From positions 2,286,001-2,350,000 of the forward strand of contig NZ_CP020612.1 in the NCBI RefSeq assembly GCF_002105555.1: a DNA stretch of 64,000 nt. The letters run 5' to 3'. This document shows positions 16,784 to 25,000 of this stretch, in pieces; the stretch's first letter is position 1; each line of letters begins with the position of its first letter. The position numbers and the translations under genes were made by a program. The DNA is from Paracoccus contaminans (GTDB lineage Bacteria; Pseudomonadota; Alphaproteobacteria; Rhodobacterales; Rhodobacteraceae). Under the pieces are notes generated by a model. The model saw nothing but the letters and a program-made list of their open reading frames with translations. It was not told where the DNA came from and searched no databases.

Positions 16784-17522
16784 GTTCCGCCTCATGCCCC
16801 GCCTCGACAATCACGGCGTTCGGCGACTGATTAGCCTGCCGGATTTGCTGCGAACAGGCTCCATCAGCGAGCGAATGGAGGCGGCCGGCACTTCGGTCTC
16901 ATATGCTTCCAGTGGCGGATCGCGAGCCGACGCGGCCGATCTGAAAGTACTCCAAGAGCAAAGCGTTGCCCTTGCCAAACGCTTCGGATTTCCGAACGAG
17001 GGTCGAGCCGCCGGCAGGGCCTCGTTCGATGCAGAATTTGCGCAGTGGCTGGTGGAGGCTCCCATCATCAGCGGCGGTGAGGCGTTGCGGGATGATGTCT
17101 GGGCATTCGTTGCATGTTGTATCGCCCCGGAGGTGGTGCTCTGGCGCTTCGAGGACGGCCACGCTGATCGCTTCCATGGTGGTCTGCGCAACACCTTCCA
17201 GCGGCTCTGGCTCCGAGCACGTTCGCTGGATCGGGGTGCAGGAGCGCCGCAACGGTGGCAACTCGTCGAGGCGCTGTCGGAGGATGCGGTGGTTCAGATT
17301 GTGGAAAGGCCATCCATCGGGGGCGACCCCATGCTCGCTCGCGCAATTGCAGAAGCTTGGCTCGCGACCGCGAACCGGATTGGTGCGCGCCGAATGGAGG
17401 ATGTGACTCGCCGAGCGGTGCGAAGAATCAGGATCGACAACGAGATTACGTGCCTGGCCTCGTTGGGTGAGCCAGAGCTTGTCAGCCGACTGCAGGGATT
17501 TTTCGACGAGGCTGCGTTATGA
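16776..17522 (+). CDS. Uncharacterised terminal protein of the MORC/Z1 operon (possibly DUF6339-like)
   Basis: A 248-residue, mostly helical protein. The segment DDVWAFVACCIAPEVVLWRF followed by RFHGGLRNTFQRLWLRA, and later EDAVVQIVERPS and ARAIAEAWLA, gives the pattern I associate with DUF6339 proteins that accompany GHKL/Z1/PD-(D/E)XK operons; I am not certain of this. ATG 16776 has AGGAG upstream and lies inside the previous gene, so it is co-translated. There is no membrane or secretion signal. It closes the operon: the next gene is on the opposite strand and ends 52 bases away. Confidence 0.68.
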   Translation: MSEFRLMPRLDNHGVRRLISLPDLLRTGSISERMEAAGTSVSYASSGGSRADAADLKVLQEQSVALAKRFGFPNEGRAAGRASFDAEFAQWLVEAPIISGGEALRDDVWAFVACCIAPEVVLWRFEDGHADRFHGGLRNTFQRLWLRARSLDRGAGAPQRWQLVEALSEDAVVQIVERPSIGGDPMLARAIAEAWLATANRIGARRMEDVTRRAVRRIRIDNEITCLASLGEPELVSRLQGFFDEAAL

Positions 17523-17574
17523 CCTTCGCGGCAACAAGATTGCTGCAGGGTCAACTGAGGCCGAAGCGAAGTAG

Positions 17575-18888
17575 TCAGTAGCCCCAACCAGAGCTGACGG
17601 GGGGATCGCCAAGCGGATCTTCAAGCTCGTCGACTGCCGGGAACAGATCGCCTTCGCCCGCAAAGGATTTCGCAGCATCCAGTCCGGTTTGAAGATCAAG
17701 CTCGGCTAACCGTGACTCTACCCACTGCAGCATCCGGCCCAGATCCGAGTCGACGGCTAGGCTGGCTTCCTGCGGCAGGCCGGAGATCCATTCGCGGATT
17801 TCGCGGGCCTCCCGACGCAGCTCAATTATCTGCCGTAGGTGAGAGAGTCGCGTCTCCTCGCGTTTGAGGCGGGCCTGTGCGAGCTGTCGCCGTTGCTGCA
17901 GGATTTTCCATTGCCTCTCGCGCTCCTCACGCTCCTCGCGGCGCACACGAATGGTCTCTAGAATGAGCTCTATGCCGGCGACTATTTCGGGGACCATCCG
18001 TTCCACGCGTTGCGTCTTGCCGTCACCCCATGTCTTCCGCAGGCCGTCCGCCCACGCATCGATCGAGAACACGAGTTCGCCGGTCCACGCGGTCACATAT
18101 TCCGGCCAGGGTGGACTGCTGCCGAACGAAATGCTGTCCCAATCGTTGCGCCGAAGGGACCGTGCCCGTTTCTCTTTCCTCTTCTCCTCCCGAGCGATTT
18201 CTTCTGGGGTCGGTACGTATTTCAGCCTTCTCGTTCGTTCGAGCAGGGTGAAGCTGATCTTGTCCGCGCCCTTCTGAACGGACATCTTCTCTCCGTCCGC
18301 TGTCAGGCTCAGCCCGACTTCGTCGAGCGTCCGCGCCAACGCGTCGAGGAAAAAGCAAGCACGTTCGGCGGACGGAGCGCCGACGATCACGCCACACTGG
18401 CCTGGCGCCGTGGCGCTGAGGACGCCCTCCTTGTCCGGCTTCCTGGTCCGAAGGAATCTCACCGTTTTCGCCACCGAGGCGTGTGGGTTTTCTACCAGAG
18501 GCATTGGGGATTCTGGCGTCGCCTTGATGGTAGCAGCCCGGACTTCGCGCTCAGCCTTTCGCTTCCGGGCGAGTTCGGCGACGCTGTCAGGAAGAGCTGA
18601 GCTGGCCCCGCGGATGCTCACCTGATCGAGGCTTCGATCCCTCAGTTCAAGGAAGGGCGGCACTTTCGGTTGTTCTCCGGCTGCCACCTTGGCCCAGTAC
18701 CCCCGGGGCGGTACGGGAATGCGATGACGACTGCAGGCCTTCGCGAGCCCCCGATCCGATATCCCGAATTCCTGTGCAAGCGCTGTCATCGGCTTGCTCC
18801 AGACCAGGTCGTAGAGGTCCCGACGGCTAAGTATCTGTGAAGTCAACAATTCTTGAACTCTCCGCAATACAGCTTCGCGCGGAAGCAA
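17575..18888 (-). CDS. Island-associated protein with N-terminal HTH-like region
   Basis: A protein of about 425-437 residues, convergent with the defence operon. The N-terminus contains LSRRDLYDLVWSKPMTALAQ followed by an HTH-like helix (FGISDRGLAKACSRHRIPVP) and RGYWAK, a combination frequent in genomic islands of Proteobacteria. Residues of about 300-375 are highly charged and predicted coiled coil. The start is uncertain: TTG 18888 is the longest, but GGAG around 18863-18860 would better serve TTG 18849, closer to where related proteins seem to begin. The function is unknown; it may be a regulator or a nucleic-acid-binding accessory of the island. Confidence 0.7.
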   Translation of the reverse strand: MLPREAVLRRVQELLTSQILSRRDLYDLVWSKPMTALAQEFGISDRGLAKACSRHRIPVPPRGYWAKVAAGEQPKVPPFLELRDRSLDQVSIRGASSALPDSVAELARKRKAEREVRAATIKATPESPMPLVENPHASVAKTVRFLRTRKPDKEGVLSATAPGQCGVIVGAPSAERACFFLDALARTLDEVGLSLTADGEKMSVQKGADKISFTLLERTRRLKYVPTPEEIAREEKRKEKRARSLRRNDWDSISFGSSPPWPEYVTAWTGELVFSIDAWADGLRKTWGDGKTQRVERMVPEIVAGIELILETIRVRREEREERERQWKILQQRRQLAQARLKREETRLSHLRQIIELRREAREIREWISGLPQEASLAVDSDLGRMLQWVESRLAELDLQTGLDAAKSFAGEGDLFPAVDELEDPLGDPPVSSGWGY

Positions 18889-19434
18889 TATCCCGCAGCG
18901 CCGTTTTAGCTGTCATCGCGACCCGGGTGAAACTTGGAGAAGGTTGGATATCAGACCCATCCCCTCCGCCAGTTCTTCCTGGTGTCACGGGTTGTTGCAG
19001 CAGGGGCCCGGTCATCTGGATCGGCAAGCTGCCGGTTTTCTGCTGTAGCGCGGCGCGCATTACCAGTTGCCGGCGGCCGGACCTGCGCCATTGTCAATGG
19101 GATCAAGATAACAAGGACGGTCAGACCTGCCGATCGGCCCGGCAGAGATCGCCGACGGCAGGCTGGCTGAGGCCGGCCAAGATCACTTTGCGCAGGCCAT
19201 CTGCGCGCCACTGTCGCGCATGCCCGCTTGTGGGCGAGCCCTAAGCCTGCCTTGGCAACCTGTTGCCCGCCAGCAGGGATGGCCAGGCGGGCAGGGGCAG
19301 CGGTTGGGATCAGCCCGCTTGCTCACCGGCCGACCGCCCTGCCGCTGCCATCGGCGCGGCGGGTGCAGCGGCGGCTTGTGGCGCGGCGGGCCGAACGAGA
19401 CAAAAGCGCAAGCCGAACGGGACGGGTGGTCGGC
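18889..19434. other. Non-coding boundary between the defence cassette and the second prophage
   Basis: I see no convincing gene in these 546 bases; the open frames are Arg/Ala-rich products of GC skew. The stretch holds the left copy of a 28-base direct repeat at 19349. It also holds a short tRNA-Ser-like 3' end (CCCCTCCGCCA at 18961-18971, without a convincing T-arm), which may be a degraded attachment site or chance. Confidence 0.5.
19349..19376. repeat. Left copy of 28-base perfect direct repeat bracketing the second prophage
   Basis: This 28-base sequence is identical to 37141-37168. The two copies lie just outside the last minus-strand phage gene and inside the broken portal gene, so they enclose the defective prophage exactly. 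The sequence is GC-rich and codes for an Ala/Pro string in the portal copy, which raises the chance level somewhat. It may be an att core or a deletion scar. Confidence 0.65.
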
Positions 19435-19827
19435 TCACTTCCGGCGACCGACGCCGGCGGTCAGGATGACGGCGGTTGCGGCGACGGCGGCGGCGATGAG
19501 GCGGCGGCGGCGGTGCCAGAGCGCGGCGGCGGTGATCGCGCCGAGGGTGACGGCGCTCCAGTCCAGGATGCCGTCCCAGACCAGCGCCCACGACAGCCTG
19601 CGCTGCGGGCCTGCGGCCGTGATCAGCTGCCCGCCTTCCCAGCCGACCAGATAGGCCATGCTCAGCACGGCAACGGCGTTCCAAGCCTCGCGGATGATCC
19701 AGATCGCCATGATCAAGGCGGTCAGCCCGGCGCCGATGGCCCAGTGTCCCATCAGGGCCGCCGCCCAGACATAGGGATCGGCCTGCGCCTCGGGGGTGGC
19801 GAACATGGCGCGGATCAGGGCGATCAT
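19435..19827 (-). CDS. Phage membrane protein, holin-like
   Basis: A 130-residue protein with at least three hydrophobic segments (about residues 28-45, 52-65 and 105-125) and a basic C-terminal tail (HRRRRL, GVGRRK). It is the last gene of the minus-strand phage operon and overlaps the preceding gene by ATGA. Topology and terminal position fit a holin or other lysis membrane protein, but no endolysin is adjacent, so this is inference. No family was recognised. Confidence 0.6.
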   Translation of the reverse strand: MIALIRAMFATPEAQADPYVWAAALMGHWAIGAGLTALIMAIWIIREAWNAVAVLSMAYLVGWEGGQLITAAGPQRRLSWALVWDGILDWSAVTLGAITAAALWHRRRRLIAAAVAATAVILTAGVGRRK

Positions 19828-20633
19828 GCGCGTGCCCCTGCGGGGGCCGACAAGCTGAGCCCGTATTTGCCGGCCAAAGCCTGACGGATCACACTGATCT
19901 GCGAATCGAGGGCGGCGCTGCCGTCGGTGATCAGGGACACGATCTCAAAGACTGGCCCGGTCCAACGCGGGGATAGATTTGCCGGTTCACCACGCCCGAT
20001 CACGTTGATCAACACCTTGTCGAGGCCGATGGCGGTGCCGGCCGCGTCCGCCTCGACCCCGTTCTGCCAGGCGCGCAGACCTGACGGCAGCAACTGCACC
20101 TCGTTCAAAACCATCTGCCCGACAGCACGAGGCAGCTTTCCGGTCGTCGAGCCTGCAAGGTTGATCGTCGAGGCGACAGACCCATCCGCGAAATTGCTAT
20201 GGAAGAACCGCATCGTCCGGGCCGTTCCCCCATTGATGCTGGCCGGCCCGCCCAGGAAATAGACCTGTTGGCCGGAGGTGCGCGTCGCGACGACGAACAG
20301 GCGGACGCCGATAAGATCGGCCGGATTGGCCAGCATCAGGCTGCCGACATCCAGAGACAGCCCGCCGTTGACGATCGGAACGGCGGCATCTGCCGGGGCG
20401 GCGTCGAACATGGCGCCGGCGCCTCCGGCATTCGGGACCGCGGTAACGTTGCCATCGGCCCCGACGGTGGCCCGCGACGCCGCGAGGTGGATCGGGACCT
20501 GACCGCGGGCAACGCCATAAAGGTCCGGGATCGTCAGCGGCCGCGTCCAGGCATAGCCGGGGCCTTTCAACGCCCTGATCTCGCCCATCGGCCCCTTGAT
20601 CCGTTTGGCCCTGGTCAGGTCCAGCTTTGGCAT
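19824..20633 (-). CDS. Putative tail fibre / receptor-binding protein
   Basis: A 269-residue protein in the distal part of the phage operon. The N-terminus has [20 protein letters not shown]; the middle resembles concanavalin/LamG-type phage surface proteins that include NGVEADAAGTAIGLDKVLIN and an ARTMRFFHSNF segment. The C-terminus ends with a helix (SQISVIRQALAGKYG). It overlaps the upstream collagen-like gene (TGATG) and the downstream membrane-protein gene. A receptor-binding role is inferred from context and beta-rich composition. Confidence 0.6.
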   Translation of the reverse strand: MPKLDLTRAKRIKGPMGEIRALKGPGYAWTRPLTIPDLYGVARGQVPIHLAASRATVGADGNVTAVPNAGGAGAMFDAAPADAAVPIVNGGLSLDVGSLMLANPADLIGVRLFVVATRTSGQQVYFLGGPASINGGTARTMRFFHSNFADGSVASTINLAGSTTGKLPRAVGQMVLNEVQLLPSGLRAWQNGVEADAAGTAIGLDKVLINVIGRGEPANLSPRWTGPVFEIVSLITDGSAALDSQISVIRQALAGKYGLSLSAPAGARA

Positions 20634-21226
20634 CAGACCAGCACCACCAGCTGGTTCACGGCAGGCGCGGCGGCGTCATAGGCGGACTGCGTGGTCACCA
20701 CGGTCACAGTCCAGCTGGTGCCGTCCTTGCCGGCGGCACCTGTGGGGCCAGCGGCGCCGGTGTCGCCCTTGTCGCCTTTGGCGCCCGTGGCACCGGTGTC
20801 GCCTTTGTCCCCCTTTGGGCCGGTCGGGCCCATAAGGCCCTGAGGACCTGCCACGCCTTGCGACCCTTGCGGTCCCTGCGGCCCGATCGGACCCGTCGCG
20901 CCGGCCGGGCCGGCCGCGCCTGTATCGCCCCTGTCGCCCTTGAGGCCGGTCGGGCCACGCGCACCGGCCGGGCCGGCCTCTCCCCGCGCCACCGTCAGGA
21001 CCCCGGTCGCCGGGTCATAGCGCGTCACATCGCCGGCGACGGTCGACAGGCCGGTAATCTGCCGCACGCCGGCCAGGGCCTGGTCGCGCGCCGCCAGCAG
21101 CTGCGCGGCGGTCTCATCGAGCGCCCTGGCCGCGGCAATCGCCCCATCGATCCGGGCGCGATCCTCGGGCGACACCGTCCCCGGCGGCCCCTGAAACCCG
21201 ACCTCGATCACCTCGATATCCGCCAA
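20633..21226 (-). CDS. Collagen-like phage fibre protein
   Basis: A 197-residue protein. Residues of about 82-170 are an uninterrupted Gly-X-Y collagen-like repeat with many [11 protein letters not shown] and GPQGPQG units, expected to form a trimeric rod. The N-terminus begins with a FQGPPG element and a helical segment. The C-terminal ~30 residues ([27 protein letters not shown]) are a common phage cap or capping beta domain. Placement among fibre genes indicates a flexible stalk. Confidence 0.85.
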   Translation of the reverse strand: MADIEVIEVGFQGPPGTVSPEDRARIDGAIAAARALDETAAQLLAARDQALAGVRQITGLSTVAGDVTRYDPATGVLTVARGEAGPAGARGPTGLKGDRGDTGAAGPAGATGPIGPQGPQGSQGVAGPQGLMGPTGPKGDKGDTGATGAKGDKGDTGAAGPTGAAGKDGTSWTVTVVTTQSAYDAAAPAVNQLVVLV

Positions 21227-21228
21227 CG

Positions 21229-21528
21229 TCAGCAGCCCTTACGCACGATCAGCACCCAGTCGCCATAGGCGCGCAGCTCTCCGCCCGGCCAGCGTATCCA
21301 GAGGGCGGCATGGTAGCGACCGGACGGCAGGTCCACGCTGGCAGGGGACAGTTCGAACGCGAACCCCTGGGCGTCAGGGGCGGCGGCGATCCGCAGGCAG
21401 ACCCCGGCCGCTGCGGTAATCCGCAACTCGGCCGAGGCGCCGGCCAGATCGGCCAGCGCGCCCCCGGCCACCCGCGGGGCCACCCGCCAAGTCTTGGTCT
21501 CGCCAATCGTGTAGTCGATCGCTCTCAC
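21229..21528 (-). CDS. Small phage tail-region protein
   Basis: A 99-residue beta-rich protein beginning [13 protein letters not shown] and ending [15 protein letters not shown] place the start at GTG 21528 because it overlaps the stop of the upstream gene (GTGA) and longer frames run into that gene. Small proteins of this type sit beside fibre genes in many Mu-like and lambdoid phages. The function is unknown; it may be a baseplate or fibre cap subunit. Confidence 0.6.
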   Translation of the reverse strand: MRAIDYTIGETKTWRVAPRVAGGALADLAGASAELRITAAAGVCLRIAAAPDAQGFAFELSPASVDLPSGRYHAALWIRWPGGELRAYGDWVLIVRKGC

Positions 21529-22094
21529 GGCCTTACTCCGAAAATCTCGTCCAGCGCCTCGTCGGTGACGCCCAATCCATAGGCTGCTGCGACGATCACG
21601 GGGTGGGTGCGGCTGATCTGGCTGTCCGTGCGCCATTTGATCCGTGCCGCCATCTGGGCATCGGCCGGCAGCGATGACATCAGCTCATCCATTCTGGCGG
21701 GGATGGCGCCCGCGGCGGCGTCCTCGGCCTCGGTAGGCGTCAGGATGCCTGCGACGACCAGCCGGATCAGCAATTCGGACTTGTCGAGCGATGCTGTCCG
21801 GCGGGCGGCAGCCAGGGCCGCTGCGGCTTGCGCGGCAATCTCGGCCGGGCTGCGAGGATCGGTCCAGGCACCTGCGTCGGCATCCCACGTGTGATGATCT
21901 GATGGGCGGGCGGGATATTCGCGGCGCGCTGCAAACTGCTGCGCGTGGACCATCGCAAGCAGGGCCGGATAATCGGGATCCAGGGGAGAGGCCAGATCAA
22001 CGCGCGTCTGGCCCGGCCCGACGTCCTGGTAATACTGGATGTCGGCATCACCCAGGAAATGCGCGCCGATCACAGGGGCATCTGGTATCATCAT
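21525..22094 (-). CDS. Phage tail-fibre-region protein, possible assembly factor
   Basis: A 189-residue protein. The N-terminal half is beta-rich (GAHFLGDADIQYYQDVGPGQ) and the C-terminal half is helical (LDKSELLIRLVVAGILTPTE, later HPVIVAAAYGLGVTDEALDE). This split resembles phage proteins that accompany long tail fibres. The start at ATG 22094 overlaps the stop of the tail-tip gene (ATGA), so the two are translationally coupled. A role as fibre chaperone or linker is inference. Confidence 0.6.
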   Translation of the reverse strand: MMIPDAPVIGAHFLGDADIQYYQDVGPGQTRVDLASPLDPDYPALLAMVHAQQFAARREYPARPSDHHTWDADAGAWTDPRSPAEIAAQAAAALAAARRTASLDKSELLIRLVVAGILTPTEAEDAAAGAIPARMDELMSSLPADAQMAARIKWRTDSQISRTHPVIVAAAYGLGVTDEALDEIFGVRP

Positions 22095-25000
22095 GACACC
22101 TCGTAAAGCGTCCACTTGATCTGATGGGCGGACAGCGACGTGATGCCCTGCGCCCACAGTTCGAAGATGATGCGCAGGTTCTGGGGATCGCTCCACCGGG
22201 TCAGGGGCGCGACATGGGCGACCCAGCCCCAGAGCTCAGCCCCCGTTGCGGACTGTGCAGTGGCTGTCGCGCCGACCATTCCTGCGACGGCGAGATAGGT
22301 CCGCTTCGCACCCGCCCAGGCGGAGATGCCGACGCTGGTCTCCGTATAGACATAGCGGATGGGACCGGAGGTAAGCTGCTTGCCGTCGAGAAGCGTCGCT
22401 GTCGTCGCGCTGACATTGAACGTGCCGGTCTGAACCGCCAGTTGCCGCCTGATCTTGACCGAGTTGAACTCGGCCGAGCCGGCCTTGTTGATCTGCCAGC
22501 CGACGCCATCCTCGCCCGTGACGAAATTGCTCGACTGGATGATGTTGCCAATCTTGGCGTTCGTGATGATCCCGTCGCCGATCTGGGCGCTGTCGGTCAA
22601 GACAGCAGCGGTCTTGACCAACTGGGTTGCGGTCACAGTCCCGGTCTTGATCGAGGCGCCGTCGACGATGGTGCGGCCATAGTCAGCGTCCAGCTTGGTG
22701 CCGCCCTCATAGGTGGCGATGCAGACGTTATCCGTCGCCATCGCGATCGAAAGGGTGCTTGTTGTCGTGAAGGCGTTCGAACCCTTGGCCCAGTAGATAT
22801 ACATCACACCGGATGACCAGGTGGCGTTGCCGGCCGGGATTGACCGGCTGACGGTGGCGCCGGTGTCGTCGATGTAGCGAATATAGCCAGCCGTCCAGGA
22901 CACCTTGTTCGTGGACGGGCTGTTATGCTCGAACTGGATGCCGGTCAGTGTGATGTTGCGTGAGCCGATCTCGAGGGCATTGGCCTTGACCGTGTTGGCG
23001 CTGATGTTGCCGCCGTCAATCCGCGTTTCGTCGCCGCCCTTGCGCCAGTCGGACAGGGTTGTGGTGCCGGAAATCCTGATCTTGCCGGGGTCGATCTGGG
23101 TATTGGCCGCATTGATCCGCGCTGCGGGGTCTTCAGCCTGGTTCTTGATGGTGGCAAGGGGCTGGCCGTTGACGGTCAATGATCCGGTCAGCGCCGTGCC
23201 CGCCTTGAGCGTGGCTGCGCTGAGTTCGACGACATGGGCGTCGGTGATGAAAGCCTCCCTGATCGTCGCGATCGTCGCCAGGAGGTTCGGGGTATCAACG
23301 GCACGGGCCTTGATCGTGTCGGTGATGATCGAGTTGCCGTCGATGTAGGTAAAGCTGCCCGGCGCATAGGGCGTGGGCTCGCTGCGGCTCTCGGCCGAGC
23401 CTGTCTGCATCGGCTTGTGGACGAACAGATAGCTGTCGGTTTCACTTTCGGTCGGCAGCTTGCGCAGGTTCAGAACTGCATAGGCTGTGCCCGCAGGTGC
23501 CTGACCTTTAACCCAGATACGCGGCCAAAGATCGGGTTGGTGGAAGACCCGCTGGCCGGCGGCTGCTCCGTCATTCCGGTATAGCCGAGCGTCGTGCCGT
23601 CTTCAGCCCGCCATTCGATCCGCAATTGCGCCTTGCATCGGTGCGTTGACAGTTGGACCGAAACCTCAAGCCATTCGCCAGGCGAGGTTGGCCAGCCTTG
23701 GCTTCCCTGTCCGGTATTGGCTGAGATACCCAGATAGCGGAGATCGGCATAGCCGCTGGACGCGCTGCCATTCTGACGGATGACGAGGGTCGGATAGGTC
23801 GGCCCGGCATAGGCCGATCCTGCAGAGCGGATAGCCAGCGGTTCGATCTCGGCGCCGGCCCCACCGTTGCCGGTGAGCGCCCATCCGGCCGTGCTCGATG
23901 CGAAACTGCTGTTCTGAATGAAGTTTCCGCCGAACCCGACGGCAAGTTTCTGCGTGGTCACGGCACCCGCGTCGATGTGCCCGGCCCTTACAGCGTTCGC
24001 GCTGATCTTATCGGCGGTGATCGACCCATCGACGATCAGCTCGCCGCCGTTCTTGCGACGCAGGATCGGTTTCGTGGCAACGACGTTCGGAACGGCATTG
24101 GCACCCGCATAAAGACGCAGCCGAACATAGGCCGTGCCTGCCGGGGCCTCCGCCATCAGAAGTTGCGACACCTGCGGGCTGGTGCCAGAGGTGATGGAAG
24201 GGCCGCGGATTTCAGCGATCGCCGTCTTTGTGGCGTTGGAGAATTCGATGCTCACGCGCGCGTTGAACGCGCCTTCTGTCTCTCCCCGGAACACGGCCTC
24301 GGCGTAGAACTGATCGCCAGCTCGTGCCGGAACATAGGTGGCTCCGGCGGCAAGCGAACCCGTGCTCGGCAGGAACCTGATGTTGCCAGGCGATACGGCG
24401 GCGGGATTTCCGGCGTTCACCTCGATCTTGGATGTGTTTGTCCGATGCCAGGCGTTCGCGTCATAGATCTGATCGTCCGCAACCAGGTTGGTCCAGTCGG
24501 CGACGGTCATCTTCGACGCGACGACCGCCCCCGCCGCCAGTTCGCGGGTATTGATCGCACCAGCCGCGATCTTTCCAGCAACCACCGCATCCGTGTCGAT
24601 CTTGCTGGCCGTGATCGACCCATCGACGATCAGCTCGCCCTTGTTCTTGATGCGAACAGTAGGCGAGCCGAAAATGATGTTGCCATCCGTATCCGCCGCA
24701 TAGACATAGAAACGGAAGCGGGCCTGGTAGGCGCCCGCCGGAACGGTCAGCTCCCCGGTGAAATCATTGGCTGTGTTGGATGTTCCGTTGACGGACGCGA
24801 AGGTCACGTTTCCACCGGACAGCGCCGCGTCGTTCTTGTCGTAATAAACGATCTGGGAGAGGCAACGCATCTTCGTGCCGCCAGAACGGATCATCTGCGA
24901 GGACAGATAGAGGACATCGCCGGGGGTGACAGGGAAGAACCCGACCGTGCGGCACGAGCTGTCAGCTCCTGTGGGGTTGTCGGCGGTGCGATAGAGCCAG

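Noticed and set aside
19310..19684. A minus-strand frame containing the left 28-base repeat
   Set aside because: It overlaps the holin-like gene in another frame and is Arg/Pro-rich; the shared Ala/Pro string comes only from the repeat.
23490..23520. Programmed -1 frameshift in the tail tip gene
   Set aside because: TTAAAGG is not a canonical slippery heptamer and no strong downstream structure was evident; a mutation or sequencing error is simpler. It is kept only as an alternative.
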